Positions 24,179 through 32,551 of a stretch of DNA of 39,848 nt are shown here, piece by piece. The position numbers were made by a program, and so were the translations under genes. Below the pieces are notes generated by a model that worked only from the letters and a program-made list of their open reading frames with translations, was not told the origin of the DNA and ran no database searches. The stretch is from positions 3,668-43,515 of the forward strand of contig JAUJMV010000002.1 of the NCBI GenBank assembly GCA_030446685.1, given 5' to 3'. Origin of the DNA: Thermomicrobiales bacterium. GTDB taxonomy: Bacteria; Chloroflexota; Chloroflexia; Thermomicrobiales; CADCWN01. The first letter of the stretch is position 1; each line of letters opens with the position of its first letter.

Positions 24179-26131
24179 ATGGCACAGCAGAAACAGCACC
24201 CGCACGAGCCGGCCAGGCGGCCGGACGACGGGAACGAGTTGATGGCGCTGGAGCGCGCCTGGGAGCGGCAGGGCCTGCGGCGGCGCGACTTCATCCGCCT
24301 CGTCTTCGCCGGGGCCAGCACCGCCACGATCGCCGCCGCCCTGGCCGCCTGCGGCGGCGCCGACCCGACCGCGACGAGCGCGCCGCAGGCGGCCGCGACC
24401 ACCGGCGCGGCGCCAGCCGCGACGACGGGAGCGGCCCCGACCGCCACGACGGCCGCCGCGCGCCGACGACCGCCGCCACCACCGCCGCCCCGGCCGCGAC
24501 GACGGGGCGGCCCCGACCGCCGCCGCCACCGGCGCGGCCACCGGCCTCCCGAGCGGCGGCAAGTACAGCACCCTGGAGCCGGTCGGCAAGAAGGGCGGGC
24601 GGGTGATCGAGGTCTCGTTCGCCGACGCCAAGACGATGAACCCGATGCTCCTCACCGACACCGCGTCGGGGGCGCGCACCGCCGTGACGTTCAACGCCCT
24701 GGTCGACACCAGCCCGGACGATGGCCTGCCCTACCCGGAGTTGGCGGCCGAGGTGCCGACCAGGGAGAACGGCGGCATTTCCGCCGACGGCCTCACCTAC
24801 ACTTTCAAGCTGCGCAACGACGTGAAGTGGCACGACGGCACGCCGTTCACGGCGAAGGACGTCGTCTACACCTATGAGACGATGAAGAAGCCGGAACTCG
24901 GCTCGGTTCGCACCAGCGAGTTGAACGAGCGCGTCGAGTCGGTCAGCGCGCCGAACGACACCACCGTCGTCTTCAAGATGAAGAAGGTGGTCGCGCCCTT
25001 CCTGACCGACAACATGTACGGCATCGTGCCGCAGCACATCCTCGGCAGCGTGCCGGTGGCCGACATCAAGTCGCACCCTTCAGCACCGGCGACCCGAAGG
25101 CGACGATCGGCACCGGGCCGTTCAAGTTCGGGGAGTGGGTCAAGGACGACCACGCCACCTTCGTCAAGAACCCGGCCTACTTCCGCGGCGAGCCGGCGCT
25201 CGACCAGTACATCTTCAAGGTCGTCAAGGACGCCAACGTCGTCGCGGCGCAGCTCCGCACCGGGGAGGCCGACTACGGCGGCATCACGCCGGCGCTGTTC
25301 GAGGAGATGAACAAGCAGCAGAACCTCAACATCGCCCGCTACGACACCTACTCGACGACCTACATCACCTTCAACATGAACGCGCAGAAGTCCGCGCTCT
25401 TCCAGGACAAGAAGGTGCGGCAGGCGCTGGCCTACGGCATGGACCGCGACGCCATGGTACGGGCGATCCAGGGCGGCTTCGGCGTGGTCGCGCAGGGGAC
25501 CGAGCCGGTCCTCTCCTGGGCCTACGCGCCGGACCAGATGAAGACCAAGTACACCTACAACCCGCAGCGGGCCAACCAACTGCTCGACGAGGCGGGCTGG
25601 GCCAAGGGGCCGGACGGCATCCGCCAGAAGGACGGCAAGCGCCTCGCCTTCACGATCTGGACCAACGCCGGCAACAAGGTCCGCGAGCAGTACATCACCG
25701 TGATGCAGGCCCAGTGGAAGAACCTCGGTGTGGAGGCGACCCCCAAGACCGAGGAGTGGAACTCGTTCCTGACGCGCATCAACGAGACGCGCGACTTCGA
25801 GCTCTACCTCAGCGGCTTCGGCTTCGGCGTCGATCCCGACCAGTCGTCCTTCTGGACGACCGACGCGATCACCAACGGCTTCAACCGCGCCAGCTACTCG
25901 AACCCGCAGGTCGACCAGCTCTTCGCCCAGGCGCTGAGCGAGCTGGACCGCGAGAAGCGCAAGCAGCTCTACGTCGAGGTGCAGAACATCCTGATGGACG
26001 ATCTGCCGAGCATGATGGTGGACTTCCCGCAGGCGCTGGCCGCGGTCAACAAGCGGGTCCACAACCTCAAGCCGAACGCGATCAACGTCCGCTGGAACGT
26101 GAAGGACTGGTGGGTCGAGGACGGCCGGTAG
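24179..26131 (+). pseudogene. ABC transporter substrate-binding protein, family 5 (peptide/nickel type), Tat lipoprotein; three frameshifts as sequenced
   Basis: From the ATG at 24179 (GGAGGAG upstream) the N-terminus has GLRRRDFIRL (32-41) and lipobox LAAC ending at Cys58, then an Ala/Thr linker. The frame breaks near 24461, near 24505 and at 25076-25078. Each break is consistent with one lost base (a GCGCG stretch, a G-run and a C-run, the last CCC against CCCC in the intact paralogue at 26713). The three sum to a multiple of three, so the C-terminal half is in the first frame. The core is clear: GLTYTFKLRNDVKWHDGTPF, VVPFL-like and VRQALAYGMDRDAM. About 650 residues if repaired. No permease genes are near. 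Either a decayed copy or sequencing errors in homopolymers; I favour errors. Confidence 0.8.
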
Positions 26132-26154
26132 GGCCGGCGGGCGGCGCGCGGGCA

Positions 26155-26177
26155 GGCCGGGGGAGCATCCCCCGGCC
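26155..26177 (+). terminator. Hairpin after the first family-5 binding protein gene
   Basis: GGCCGGGGG (26155-26163), loop AGCAT, CCCCCGGCC (26169-26177): perfect 9-base GC stem starting 24 bases after the stop codon. No T-run follows, so it is either a terminator of the GC-rich type or a 3' end protector. Confidence 0.65.
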
Positions 26178-26206
26178 CGCCACACATATCCCCGAGGGGC
26201 GCAGAT

Positions 26207-26236
26207 TTGACAAGCCCGCGGCGGACTGTGTACAGT
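26207..26236 (+). promoter_or_regulatory. Promoter of the second family-5 binding protein gene
   Basis: -35 TTGACA (26207-26212), 18-base spacer, -10 TACAGT (26231-26236). The -10 region lies in CTGTGTACAG, itself a short inverted repeat CTGTgTACAG. Expected transcript start near 26243. Confidence 0.7.
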
Positions 26237-26597
26237 AGCCCCATTGGAGCGGCGGTCGTCGTATCCTGCACAGTGTCGTGACAATCGAGACAAGTGCATA
26301 GCGCACGGGCCGGAGGTGGCGGGAGGGAGCCCCCGCATCCGGGCCACGATGGTCCACGACGCGTGCGGCGCCGCGCAGGCCGTCCACTCGATCTGGCGAT
26401 CGGCTTACTCGGGGACGCCCCGGCAGCCCGCGGGGGCGCTGATGACCTACCTGCGCTCGGGTGGGGTCGGAGGAGGTGCTATCGGGAAGCAGGCAGCGAC
26501 AGGCCGCAACGGGGTGATCGTCGCGCGAGCTGGGGCCAAACAACCACGCGCCCGTGCGCTCCACCGACGACCGGGGCGCATCACTGTCGGCCTCGTT

Positions 26598-26623
26598 GGG
26601 GGACGGGGCCGGCGGGGGTGGGG
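26598..26623 (+). promoter_or_regulatory. G-quadruplex-type sequence in the mRNA leader
   Basis: Four G-runs of 5, 4, 5 and 4 (26598-26602, 26605-26608, 26614-26618, 26620-26623) with loops of 2, 5 and 1 bases, on the transcript strand about 90 bases before the start codon. This fits the usual quadruplex rule. Any effect on translation is inferred. Confidence 0.55.
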
Positions 26624-26712
26624 CGTCGTCCATAACCATTCGCGACCGTGAGTCGTCGTCCACCAGCAATCGCCCACTTTTCAAGCGCCTACTCTTAGGG
26701 AGGGATGCACGC

Positions 26713-28650
26713 ATGAGCACGAGCGACCGGAACGAAGCGCACCCCGATCTCGACGTGATGGACCTGGAACGGCAGTGGGAGCGGCAGGGCCTGAGCCGCC
26801 GCGACTTCGTGCGCCTGCTCGCCGCCGGCGCCAGCCTGACCAGCATCGCCGGCATCCTGGCCGCCTGCGGTGGGGCCGAGGCCACGGCGACCAGCCCGGC
26901 GGCGCCGACCGGGACCACCGCCGCGGCCGCAGCCCCGACCGCGACGACGGCCCCGCGCCCGACGACCGCCGCCACCACCGCCGCGCCAGCCGCCACCACC
27001 GCTGCCCCGGCCGCGACGACGGCCGCCCCGACCGCGGCCGCCACCACCGGCGCTGCCGCGGGCCTCCCGAGCGGCGGCAAGTACAGCACCCTGGAGGCGG
27101 TCGGCAAGAAGGGCGGCCGGATCATCGAGGGGACCTTCGCCGACCTGAAGACCTTCAACCCGATGCTCTCCAGCGACACCTCCTCGGGCGCCGTGATCGC
27201 GATGCAGTTCAACTACCTGGTCAGCGTCAGCCCCGACAACGCCCAGATCTTCCCCGATTTGGCGTCCGAGGTGCCGACCAGGGAGAACGGCGGCATCTCC
27301 CAGGATGGCCTGACCTACACCTTCAAGCTGCGCCCGAACGTGAAGTGGAGCGACGGCCAGCCCTTCACCGCCAAGGACGTCGTCTTCACCTACGAGACGA
27401 TGCAGAAGAAGGAGTTGGGGTCGCCGCGCACCAGCGAGCTGAACGAGCGGGTCGAGTCGGTGACGGCGCAGGGCGACAGCACCGTCGTCTTCAAGCTCAA
27501 GAAGGTCGTCGCCCCGTTCCTGACCTCGAACATGTACGGCATCGTGCCGCAGCACATCCTCGGCAGTGTGCCGGTCGATCAGATCAAGTCGCACCCCTTC
27601 AGCACCGGCGACCCGAAGGCGACGGTCGGCACCGGGCCGTTCAAGTTCCAGGAGTACGTCAAGGCCGACCGCTTCACCGCGGTCAAGAACCCGACCTACT
27701 TCCGTGGCGAACCGGCCCTCGACCAGTGGATCTACAAAGTCGTCAAGGACCAGAACGTTCTGGTGGCGCAGCTCAAGACGAACGAGGTCGACTACGGCGG
27801 CATCACCGAGCCGACGTTCGAGGAGATGAGCAAGCAGCCGAACCTCAACGTCCAGAAGTACGACACCTACTCCTTCACCTACTACGCCTACCAGCTCGAC
27901 CCGGCCAAGACGACCCTCTTCCAGGACGTCAAGGTGCGCCAGGCCCTCGCCTACGGCATCGACCGCGAGGCGCTGCTGCGGGCGATCCGCTTCGGCATCG
28001 GGCAGGTGGCGACCGGGACGATGCCGGTCCTCTCCTGGGCCTACGCCCCGGACCAGATCCGGACCAAGTACAACTTCAACACGCAGCGGGCGAACCAGCT
28101 CCTGGACGAGGCCGGCTGGGTCCGGGGGGCGGACGGCATCCGCGCCAAGGACGGCAAGCGCCTCGCCTTCACCCTCTGGACCAACGCCGGCAACCGCATC
28201 CGCGAGCAATACATCACCGTGATGCAGGCCCAGTGGAAGAACATCGGCGTGGAGGCGACGCCCAAGACCGAGGAGTGGAACGCCTACCTCACCCGCATCA
28301 CCGAGACGAAGGACTTCGAAATCTTCCTGGTCGGCTTCTCCTGGGGGACCGACCCCGACCAGACGACGATGTGGGCGACCGAGGCCTACACCGGCGGCTT
28401 CAACATGAACAAGTACTCCAACCCCAAGGTCGACCAGTTGCTGGCGCAGGGGTTGAGCGAGCTGGACCAGGAGAAGCGCAAGCAGATCTACATCGAGATG
28501 CAGAACATCGTCAACGACGAGCTCCCCAGCTTCATCATGGACTTCCCGCAGGCGCTGCCGGCGATCGCCAAGCGGGTCCACAACCTCAAGCCGAACGCGA
28601 TCAACACCCGCTGGAACGCCCACACCTGGTGGGTGGAGGACGGCCGCTAA
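26713..28650 (+). CDS. ABC transporter substrate-binding protein, family 5 (peptide/nickel type), Tat lipoprotein
   Basis: 645 residues from an ATG at 26713 with GGGAGGG upstream. Tat motif LSRRDFVRL (27-35) is preceded by 28 polar residues, an unusually long n-region; lipobox ILAAC ends at Cys52. A linker of Ala, Thr and Pro runs from about 55 to 118. The family-5 core follows: GLTYTFKLRPNVKWSDGQPF, VVFTYETM, VRQALAYGIDREALLRAI, QLLDEAGW and KRKQIYIEMQNIVNDELPS. It binds an oligopeptide-like or other small ligand outside the membrane. About 75% identical by eye to the frameshifted gene upstream, so a tandem duplicate. No dppBCDF-type permease or ATPase is in the window. Confidence 0.92.
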   Translation: MSTSDRNEAHPDLDVMDLERQWERQGLSRRDFVRLLAAGASLTSIAGILAACGGAEATATSPAAPTGTTAAAAAPTATTAPRPTTAATTAAPAATTAAPAATTAAPTAAATTGAAAGLPSGGKYSTLEAVGKKGGRIIEGTFADLKTFNPMLSSDTSSGAVIAMQFNYLVSVSPDNAQIFPDLASEVPTRENGGISQDGLTYTFKLRPNVKWSDGQPFTAKDVVFTYETMQKKELGSPRTSELNERVESVTAQGDSTVVFKLKKVVAPFLTSNMYGIVPQHILGSVPVDQIKSHPFSTGDPKATVGTGPFKFQEYVKADRFTAVKNPTYFRGEPALDQWIYKVVKDQNVLVAQLKTNEVDYGGITEPTFEEMSKQPNLNVQKYDTYSFTYYAYQLDPAKTTLFQDVKVRQALAYGIDREALLRAIRFGIGQVATGTMPVLSWAYAPDQIRTKYNFNTQRANQLLDEAGWVRGADGIRAKDGKRLAFTLWTNAGNRIREQYITVMQAQWKNIGVEATPKTEEWNAYLTRITETKDFEIFLVGFSWGTDPDQTTMWATEAYTGGFNMNKYSNPKVDQLLAQGLSELDQEKRKQIYIEMQNIVNDELPSFIMDFPQALPAIAKRVHNLKPNAINTRWNAHTWWVEDGR

Positions 28651-28655
28651 GGGGA

Positions 28656-28690
28656 GTCGTCGGTCGTCGGTCGTCGGTCGTCAGTCGTCA
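28656..28690. repeat. Heptamer array just after a stop codon
   Basis: Five heptamers without interruption: GTCGTCG three times, then GTCGTCA twice. It starts five bases after the TAA of the second binding-protein gene and ends just before the terminator hairpin. Confidence 0.9.
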
Positions 28691-28694
28691 GCAT

Positions 28695-28730
28695 GGCGCG
28701 GGGCCGGGGGACAATCCCCGGCCCCGCGCC
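28695..28730 (+). terminator. Strong GC hairpin after the second binding protein gene
   Basis: A perfect 15-base stem (GGCGCGGGGCCGGGG at 28695-28709; CCCCGGCCCCGCGCC at 28716-28730) with loop GACAAT. No T-run follows. Position and strength suggest termination or mRNA 3' protection. Confidence 0.75.
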
Positions 28731-28792
28731 CGCTCGCGCCGCGCGCTGTGGAGCGCCCTCCCGTTGCGTGGCATCTCGGCGCCCCCAGCGGC

Positions 28793-28798
28793 TATACT
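28793..28798 (+). promoter_or_regulatory. Possible -10 box upstream of hemW
   Basis: TATACT at 28793-28798, with only a poor -35 candidate (TGGCAT) 18 bases before. About 100 bases upstream of the hemW ATG. Confidence 0.35.
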
Positions 28799-28897
28799 CG
28801 GTTCGGGGCCAAGTCCCCTCTTTCAGATGTGCTCTCGATCGTTTCCGCGCTCAAACCTGTCCAGGCACGGCAGGCCCGGGCCAAGAAAGCAACGGTG

Positions 28898-30138
28898 ATG
28901 CCCCTCGCACCCCTCAGCCCGCACCCCTCAGCCCTCAGCCCTATCGCCGACCTCGATCCGGCGGTCGCGCCGTTCGGCGTCTACCTGCATGTGCCGTTCT
29001 GCGTCCACAAGTGCCGCTACTGCGACTTCGTGACCTACGCCGGGCGCGAGGCGCTGATCCCGGCCTATGTCGACGCGCTGGTCGGCGAGATCGCGCGGGC
29101 GCCGGGGCGCTGGCCGGGGCCGCTGCCGCGCGTCTCCTCGGTCTTCTGGGGGGCGGCACGCCGTCGCTGCTGCCGCCCGAGGCGTTCGCGCGCGTGCATG
29201 ACGCGATCGCGGCGGCGTTCGGCTGGCGCGGCGGGGACCGGGAAGGGGTCGAGATCACGGTCGAGGCGAACCCCGAGACGGTCGACGAGGCCTACTGGGC
29301 CGCGCTGCGCGAGGCGGGCGTGGGGCGGATCAGCCTGGGGGTGCAGAGCTTCCAGCCGGCCGGGCTGCGGGCGCTCGACCGCGACCACGACGCGGCGGCG
29401 GCGGTGGCCGCGCTGGAGGCGGCGCGGCGGGCCGGCATCGCCAACGTCAGCCTCGACCTGATCTTCGGCTGGGCCGGGCAGACCGCCGCCGATTGGGACG
29501 CCGACCTCGCGCGGGCGATCGCGCTGGCGCCGCGGCACCTCTCGCTCTACGCGCTGACGGTCGAGGAGCGGACGCCGCTCGCCGCCGACATCGCGCGCGG
29601 GCGCGTCCCCGCCCCGGACGACGACCGGCAGGCCGACCTCTACGAGGCCGCCGCCGCGACCCTCGCCGCCGCCGGCTACGAGGGCTACGAGATCTCCAAC
29701 TGGGCGCTGCGCGAGCGGCCCGACCGGCCCTCGCCCCATCGCTCGCGCCACAACAGCCTCTACTGGCGCAACGGCGAATACCTCGGCTTCGGCGTCGGGG
29801 CGCACTCGCACTTCCGCGGGCGGCGCTTCGGCAACGGCCGCCTGGTGCGCCGCTACATCGAGCAGGTCGCCGCCGGCCTCCACGCGCCGGCCTTCGAGGA
29901 GCCGATCGACCCCGAGACGGCGCAGGCCGAGACGATGATGCTCGGCCTGCGCCTGGCCGACGGGGTCTCGCGCGCCGCCTTCCGCGCCCGCCACGGCCGC
30001 GACCTCGACGCGGTCTACGGCCGGCAGATCGCCGACCTCGTCGCGCTCGGCGCCCTGGCGGACGACGGCGATGCTGTCCGCCTCACCCCGCGCGGGCGGC
30101 TGGTGGCGAACGAGGCGCTGGTCCGCTTTCTTAAGTGA
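28898..30138 (+). pseudogene. hemW: HemW-type radical SAM protein (coproporphyrinogen III oxidase-like), one frameshift as sequenced
   Basis: From ATG 28898 the frame reads GVYLHVPFCVHKCRYCDF, with the radical SAM cluster C35-x3-C39-x2-C42, and continues to about 29145. There the sequence GTCTTCTGGGGGG should read ...TTCCTGGGGGG for VFLGGGTPS; one C is missing. The rest (GGGTPSLLPPEAFARVHDAI, ISLGVQSF, YEGYEISNW, HNSLYWRNGEYLGFGVGAHS) is intact in the next frame to 30138. HemW proteins carry haem to acceptor proteins; they lack the extra N-terminal cysteine/residues of true HemN. The first 16 codons are made of heptamer repeats, so the native start may be uncertain. A single lost base in a housekeeping gene suggests a sequencing error. 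Confidence 0.85.
28911..28945. repeat. Heptamer array inside the 5' end of hemW
   Basis: CCCTCAG, CCCGCAC, CCCTCAG, CCCTCAG, CCCTATC: five heptamers in a row covering codons 5-16 of hemW as annotated. Seven is not a multiple of three, so the encoded residues (LSPHPSALSPIA) are not a true protein repeat. Confidence 0.8.
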
Positions 30139-30170
30139 TGGGTGATGAGCGATGAGGATTAAGGATTGAG
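30136..30170. repeat. Heptamer array starting at the hemW stop codon
   Basis: TGATGGG, TGATGAG, CGATGAG, GATTAAG, GATTGAG: five heptamers in register. The first three bases of the first unit are the hemW stop codon. Confidence 0.85.
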
Positions 30171-30320
30171 TGGGTGTTGTAGGACGGTATAGCCCTCAGT
30201 CTATCCGCGACTACTCAATCGTCCGTTTCGCCAAAATACGCTGGGTTGGTCCTCCCCCTCGCCCAGGATTGGGAGAGGGGGTTGGGGGGTGAGGGCGCCG
30301 CGGGGGTAAGGGCCGCCCTC

Positions 30321-30341
30321 CACTCAGCACCCAGCACTCTC
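30321..30341. repeat. Short heptamer array (CACTCAG type)
   Basis: CACTCAG, CACCCAG, CACTCTC in register. The same unit as the livG/livF arrays. Upstream at about 30255-30295 is a CCCCCTCGCCC...GAGAGGGGGTTGGGGGGTGAGGG stretch that can fold back on itself. The whole gap between hemW and the LLM gene (about 290 bases) shows no gene. Confidence 0.65.
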
Positions 30342-30428
30342 TCGGCGTCGGCATCGGCTGTGCGATAGCTGTGCTGGTGGTGCGGCGCGTGCCGCGCCGT
30401 GGTCGTTCCTGCGTGACCGGGAGGGTTC

Positions 30429-31205
30429 ATGGCCGAGATCAAGGTTGGCGTGCAGTTGCACCCGCAGCACACGTCCTACGCGGACTATCGCGACGCCTGG
30501 CTCCGGGCCGACGCGCTCGGCGTCGACTCGATCTGGAACTGGGACCACTTCTTCCCGCTCTACGGCGACAAGGACGGCCCGCACTTCGAGGGCTGGACGA
30601 CGCTGGCGACCCTCGGGGCCGAGACGCAGCGGGCGCGGGTCGGCTGCCTGGTCCTCTGCATGAGCTACCGCAACCCGGCGCTGCTCTCCAACATGGCGAA
30701 GACCTTGCAGCACATCACCGGGGGGCGGCTGATCCTCGGGCTGGGCGCGGGCTGGGCCGAGCGCGACTACGACGAGTTCGGCTACGAGTTCGGCACGGCC
30801 GGGGAGCGGCTGAAGGGGCTGGAGCGCGGCCTGGAGATCATCAAGGAGCGCTGGGCGCGGGACAACCCGCAGCCGCTGGGGGGCGCGGTGCCGATCCTGA
30901 TCGGCGGCGGCGGCGAGAAGGTGACGCTGCGGATCACCGCGCAGCACGCCGACCTCTGGAACGGCTTCGGCCCGCCGGAGCAGTGGGCGCGCAAGAACAC
31001 GATCCTCGACGAGTGGTGCTCGAAGGTCGGGCGCGATCCCGCGGCGATCGAGCGCACCGTGATGGTCAACGCGCGCGACCTCGACAACCTCGACGCCTTC
31101 GTCCAGGCCGGCGCCACGCACCTGATCCACGGCGTCGGTGCGCCCTTCGACATGGCGCCGATCGAGCGGCTGCTGGCCTTCCGCGACCGGCAACGCGGCG
31201 GGTAG
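30429..31205 (+). CDS. LLM-class F420-dependent oxidoreductase-like protein
   Basis: 258 residues from an ATG at 30429 with GGGAGG upstream. A luciferase-like TIM barrel: VGVQLHPQHTSY at the first strand, GVDSIWNWDHFFPLYGD, the LGAETQRARVGCLVLCMSYRNP segment and ITGGRLILGLGAGWAERDYDEFG, which are the standard LLM blocks. The C-terminal half has PILIGGGGEKVTLRITAQHADLWN. The cofactor could be F420 or FMN; the FGAGW-type loop is closest to the F420 group. The reaction is unknown. The stop codon is followed by GCGGACAG, an octamer also found after the rhodanese gene on the other strand. Confidence 0.85.
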   Translation: MAEIKVGVQLHPQHTSYADYRDAWLRADALGVDSIWNWDHFFPLYGDKDGPHFEGWTTLATLGAETQRARVGCLVLCMSYRNPALLSNMAKTLQHITGGRLILGLGAGWAERDYDEFGYEFGTAGERLKGLERGLEIIKERWARDNPQPLGGAVPILIGGGGEKVTLRITAQHADLWNGFGPPEQWARKNTILDEWCSKVGRDPAAIERTVMVNARDLDNLDAFVQAGATHLIHGVGAPFDMAPIERLLAFRDRQRGG

Positions 31206-31323
31206 GCGGACAGCGCGACCTGAAGAAAGCGGCGCGGCGGCCGGCCGGAGCTGGAGCAGCGGGAAGGGGCAATGCGGGAGGCCGGCGCACGGTGGGGCGC
31301 GACCGGCCGAGCGGGGGGCTGAC

Positions 31324-31764
31324 ATGAGCGATTTCGGCACGAGACAGAACCTGCTGCTGCTGCTGGGGCGTGCGGCCCTGCTGCGCTGTCCGCGCTGCGG
31401 GGGGCGCGGCATCCTGCGCGGCTGGTTCAATCTCCAGCACCGCTGCCCGACTTGCCGCCTCGTCTTCCAGCGGGGGGAGTCGGACTACTGGCTCGGCGGG
31501 TACACGATCAACTTCGTCGTCGCGGAAACCGCCGCCGTCGTGCTGATCGTCGCGCTGATCCTCGCCACCCTGCCGGACGTGCCCTGGGCCGTCGTGACGT
31601 ACGCGGCGATGGCGGCGGTCGTCGTGTTGCCGCTCCTCTTCTTCCCGTTCTCGCGCACCCTCTTTCTCGCCGTCGATCTCTACGTGCGCCCGTCGGAGTT
31701 GGGCGACCGCGCGACAGGCGGTCGCGCCGGGGTGAGCCACCACCACGACCGGGGACGGAGGTAG
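31324..31764 (+). CDS. DUF983 family protein (zinc ribbon plus two membrane helices)
   Basis: 146 residues. Two Cys pairs, LRCPRCGGRG (about 21-30) and HRCPTCRLVF (about 40-49), form a zinc-ribbon-like unit, with GWFNLQHRC between them and GESDYWLGGYTINF after them, the signature of DUF983. Two hydrophobic segments follow at about 62-83 and 90-110, then FSRTLFLAVDLYVRP, typical of the family end. Function unknown; likely an integral membrane protein with a cytoplasmic metal site. A GGGG-type ribosome site is weak. Confidence 0.82.
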   Translation: MSDFGTRQNLLLLLGRAALLRCPRCGGRGILRGWFNLQHRCPTCRLVFQRGESDYWLGGYTINFVVAETAAVVLIVALILATLPDVPWAVVTYAAMAAVVVLPLLFFPFSRTLFLAVDLYVRPSELGDRATGGRAGVSHHHDRGRR

Positions 31765-31778
31765 CGGGATAACCTACA

Positions 31779-31826
31779 AGGGGCGAGGCCGGCGGTGACT
31801 GCCCAGTCACCGCCGGCTTCGCCCCT
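31779..31826. terminator. Bidirectional terminator hairpin between convergent genes
   Basis: A 22-base stem with one G-T wobble (arms 31779-31800 and 31805-31826) and a 4-base loop GCCC. It is followed by CTTTG on the plus strand. It lies between the rightward DUF983 gene and the leftward rhodanese gene and could end both transcripts. Confidence 0.85.
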
Positions 31827-31832
31827 CTTTGC

Positions 31833-31850
31833 TGTCCGCCTGTCCGCCTA
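31833..31850. repeat. Octamer array at the rhodanese stop codon
   Basis: TGTCCGCC twice (31833-31848), ending in the rhodanese stop (CTA, 31848-31850 on the plus strand). Read leftward the gene ends TAGGCGGA CAGGCGGA CAG. The LLM gene ends TAGGCGGACAG on the other strand at 31203-31213. Confidence 0.75.
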
Positions 31851-32246
31851 CTTCGGCTGCTCCGTCGGCAGGCCGGCCTCGTTCCAGCCGGTCATGCCGC
31901 CCTCCATGTAGCTGACGTTGGTGAAGCCCATGTCCTTGAGGGTCTTCGCCCCGAGCGCGGCCTGGCCGCCGCGCATGCAGGTGACGACGACCGGCTGGTC
32001 GCGATCTTGCAGGCGCTCGTCGCGCATCTCCGCGGGCAGCTCCCGGTCGGCCTTGATCGGCAGCACGCCGAGCGGCACGTTCATCGCGCCGGGCGCGATC
32101 CCGGTGCCGGCGAGGCTCTCCGGCTCGCGCACGTCCACGACGAGCATTTGCGGGTTCTGCTGCATCCGCTGCTGGACTTCCTGCGGGCTGACGCCCGGCA
32201 CGTCGGCCTTCGCCTCGTCCACCATCTGCGTGAAGGTCTTGGCCAT
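31848..32246 (-). CDS. Rhodanese-like sulfurtransferase domain protein
   Basis: 132 residues, a single rhodanese domain. MLVVDVREPES (34-44) is the first motif, the active-site loop is TCMRGGQAALGAKTL with Cys90, and YMEGGMTGWNEAGLP closes the domain. Rhodanese domains carry persulfide sulfur on the Cys. The loop CMRGGQA (six residues) fits the small thiosulfate/GlpE-type loop. No signal peptide. A good ribosome site (GAGGAGG) precedes the ATG at 32246. Confidence 0.93.
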   Translation of the reverse strand: MAKTFTQMVDEAKADVPGVSPQEVQQRMQQNPQMLVVDVREPESLAGTGIAPGAMNVPLGVLPIKADRELPAEMRDERLQDRDQPVVVTCMRGGQAALGAKTLKDMGFTNVSYMEGGMTGWNEAGLPTEQPK

Positions 32247-32308
32247 CCTCGCCTCCTCTTCCGGGCCACTCCCGGCGCGACATCGTCGCCATCGCGGCCC
32301 GCGTCGCT

Positions 32309-32337
32309 ACGGTACCGCCGTCTCCCACAACGGTCAA
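32309..32337 (-). promoter_or_regulatory. Promoter of the rhodanese gene
   Basis: On the minus strand: -35 TTGACC (32337-32332), 17-base spacer, -10 TACCGT (32314-32309). The -10 lies in a GGTACC palindrome. Leader of about 55 bases. Confidence 0.5.
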
Positions 32338-32433
32338 CGGCCTCGCCGCTCCCTACGGGGAGGTACGAGCAAGATGCTTGCCACGCACCCCTTTTGCACA
32401 GGGTTGGTGGGGTGGCCGGTGGGGGGACGCCGG

Positions 32434-32516
32434 GGGGCCGCCGGTTGAAACCGGCGTTTCACGGGCCTCCGGCCACGAAGCACTCTGAAGGGCATAAACC
32501 CGCCTGCGCGGGCTGG
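32434..32516 (+). repeat. Single full copy of the dispersed multi-hairpin repeat
   Basis: In order: GCCGCCGGTTGAAACCGGCG (hairpin 1), GGGCCTCCGGCC (hairpin 2), ACGAAGCACTCTGAAGGGCA (hairpin 3), CCCGCCTGCGCGGGC (hairpin 4), ending CTGG. This is the clearest copy and gives the consensus for the others. It lies between the rhodanese promoter and the Mug gene end. Confidence 0.85.
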
Positions 32517-32551
32517 AGCGGGGGAAGGGCCGGGGTGGGTGGGACAGTCCG

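Larger units (their letters stand above)
26132..26712. other. Intergenic region: terminator, promoter and 470-base leader of second binding protein
   Basis: Contains a hairpin at 26155-26177, a clear promoter at 26207-26236 and then about 470 untranslated bases to the ATG at 26713. The leader includes a G-quadruplex-type run at 26598-26623. No riboswitch class recognised and no small gene supported. Confidence 0.6.
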
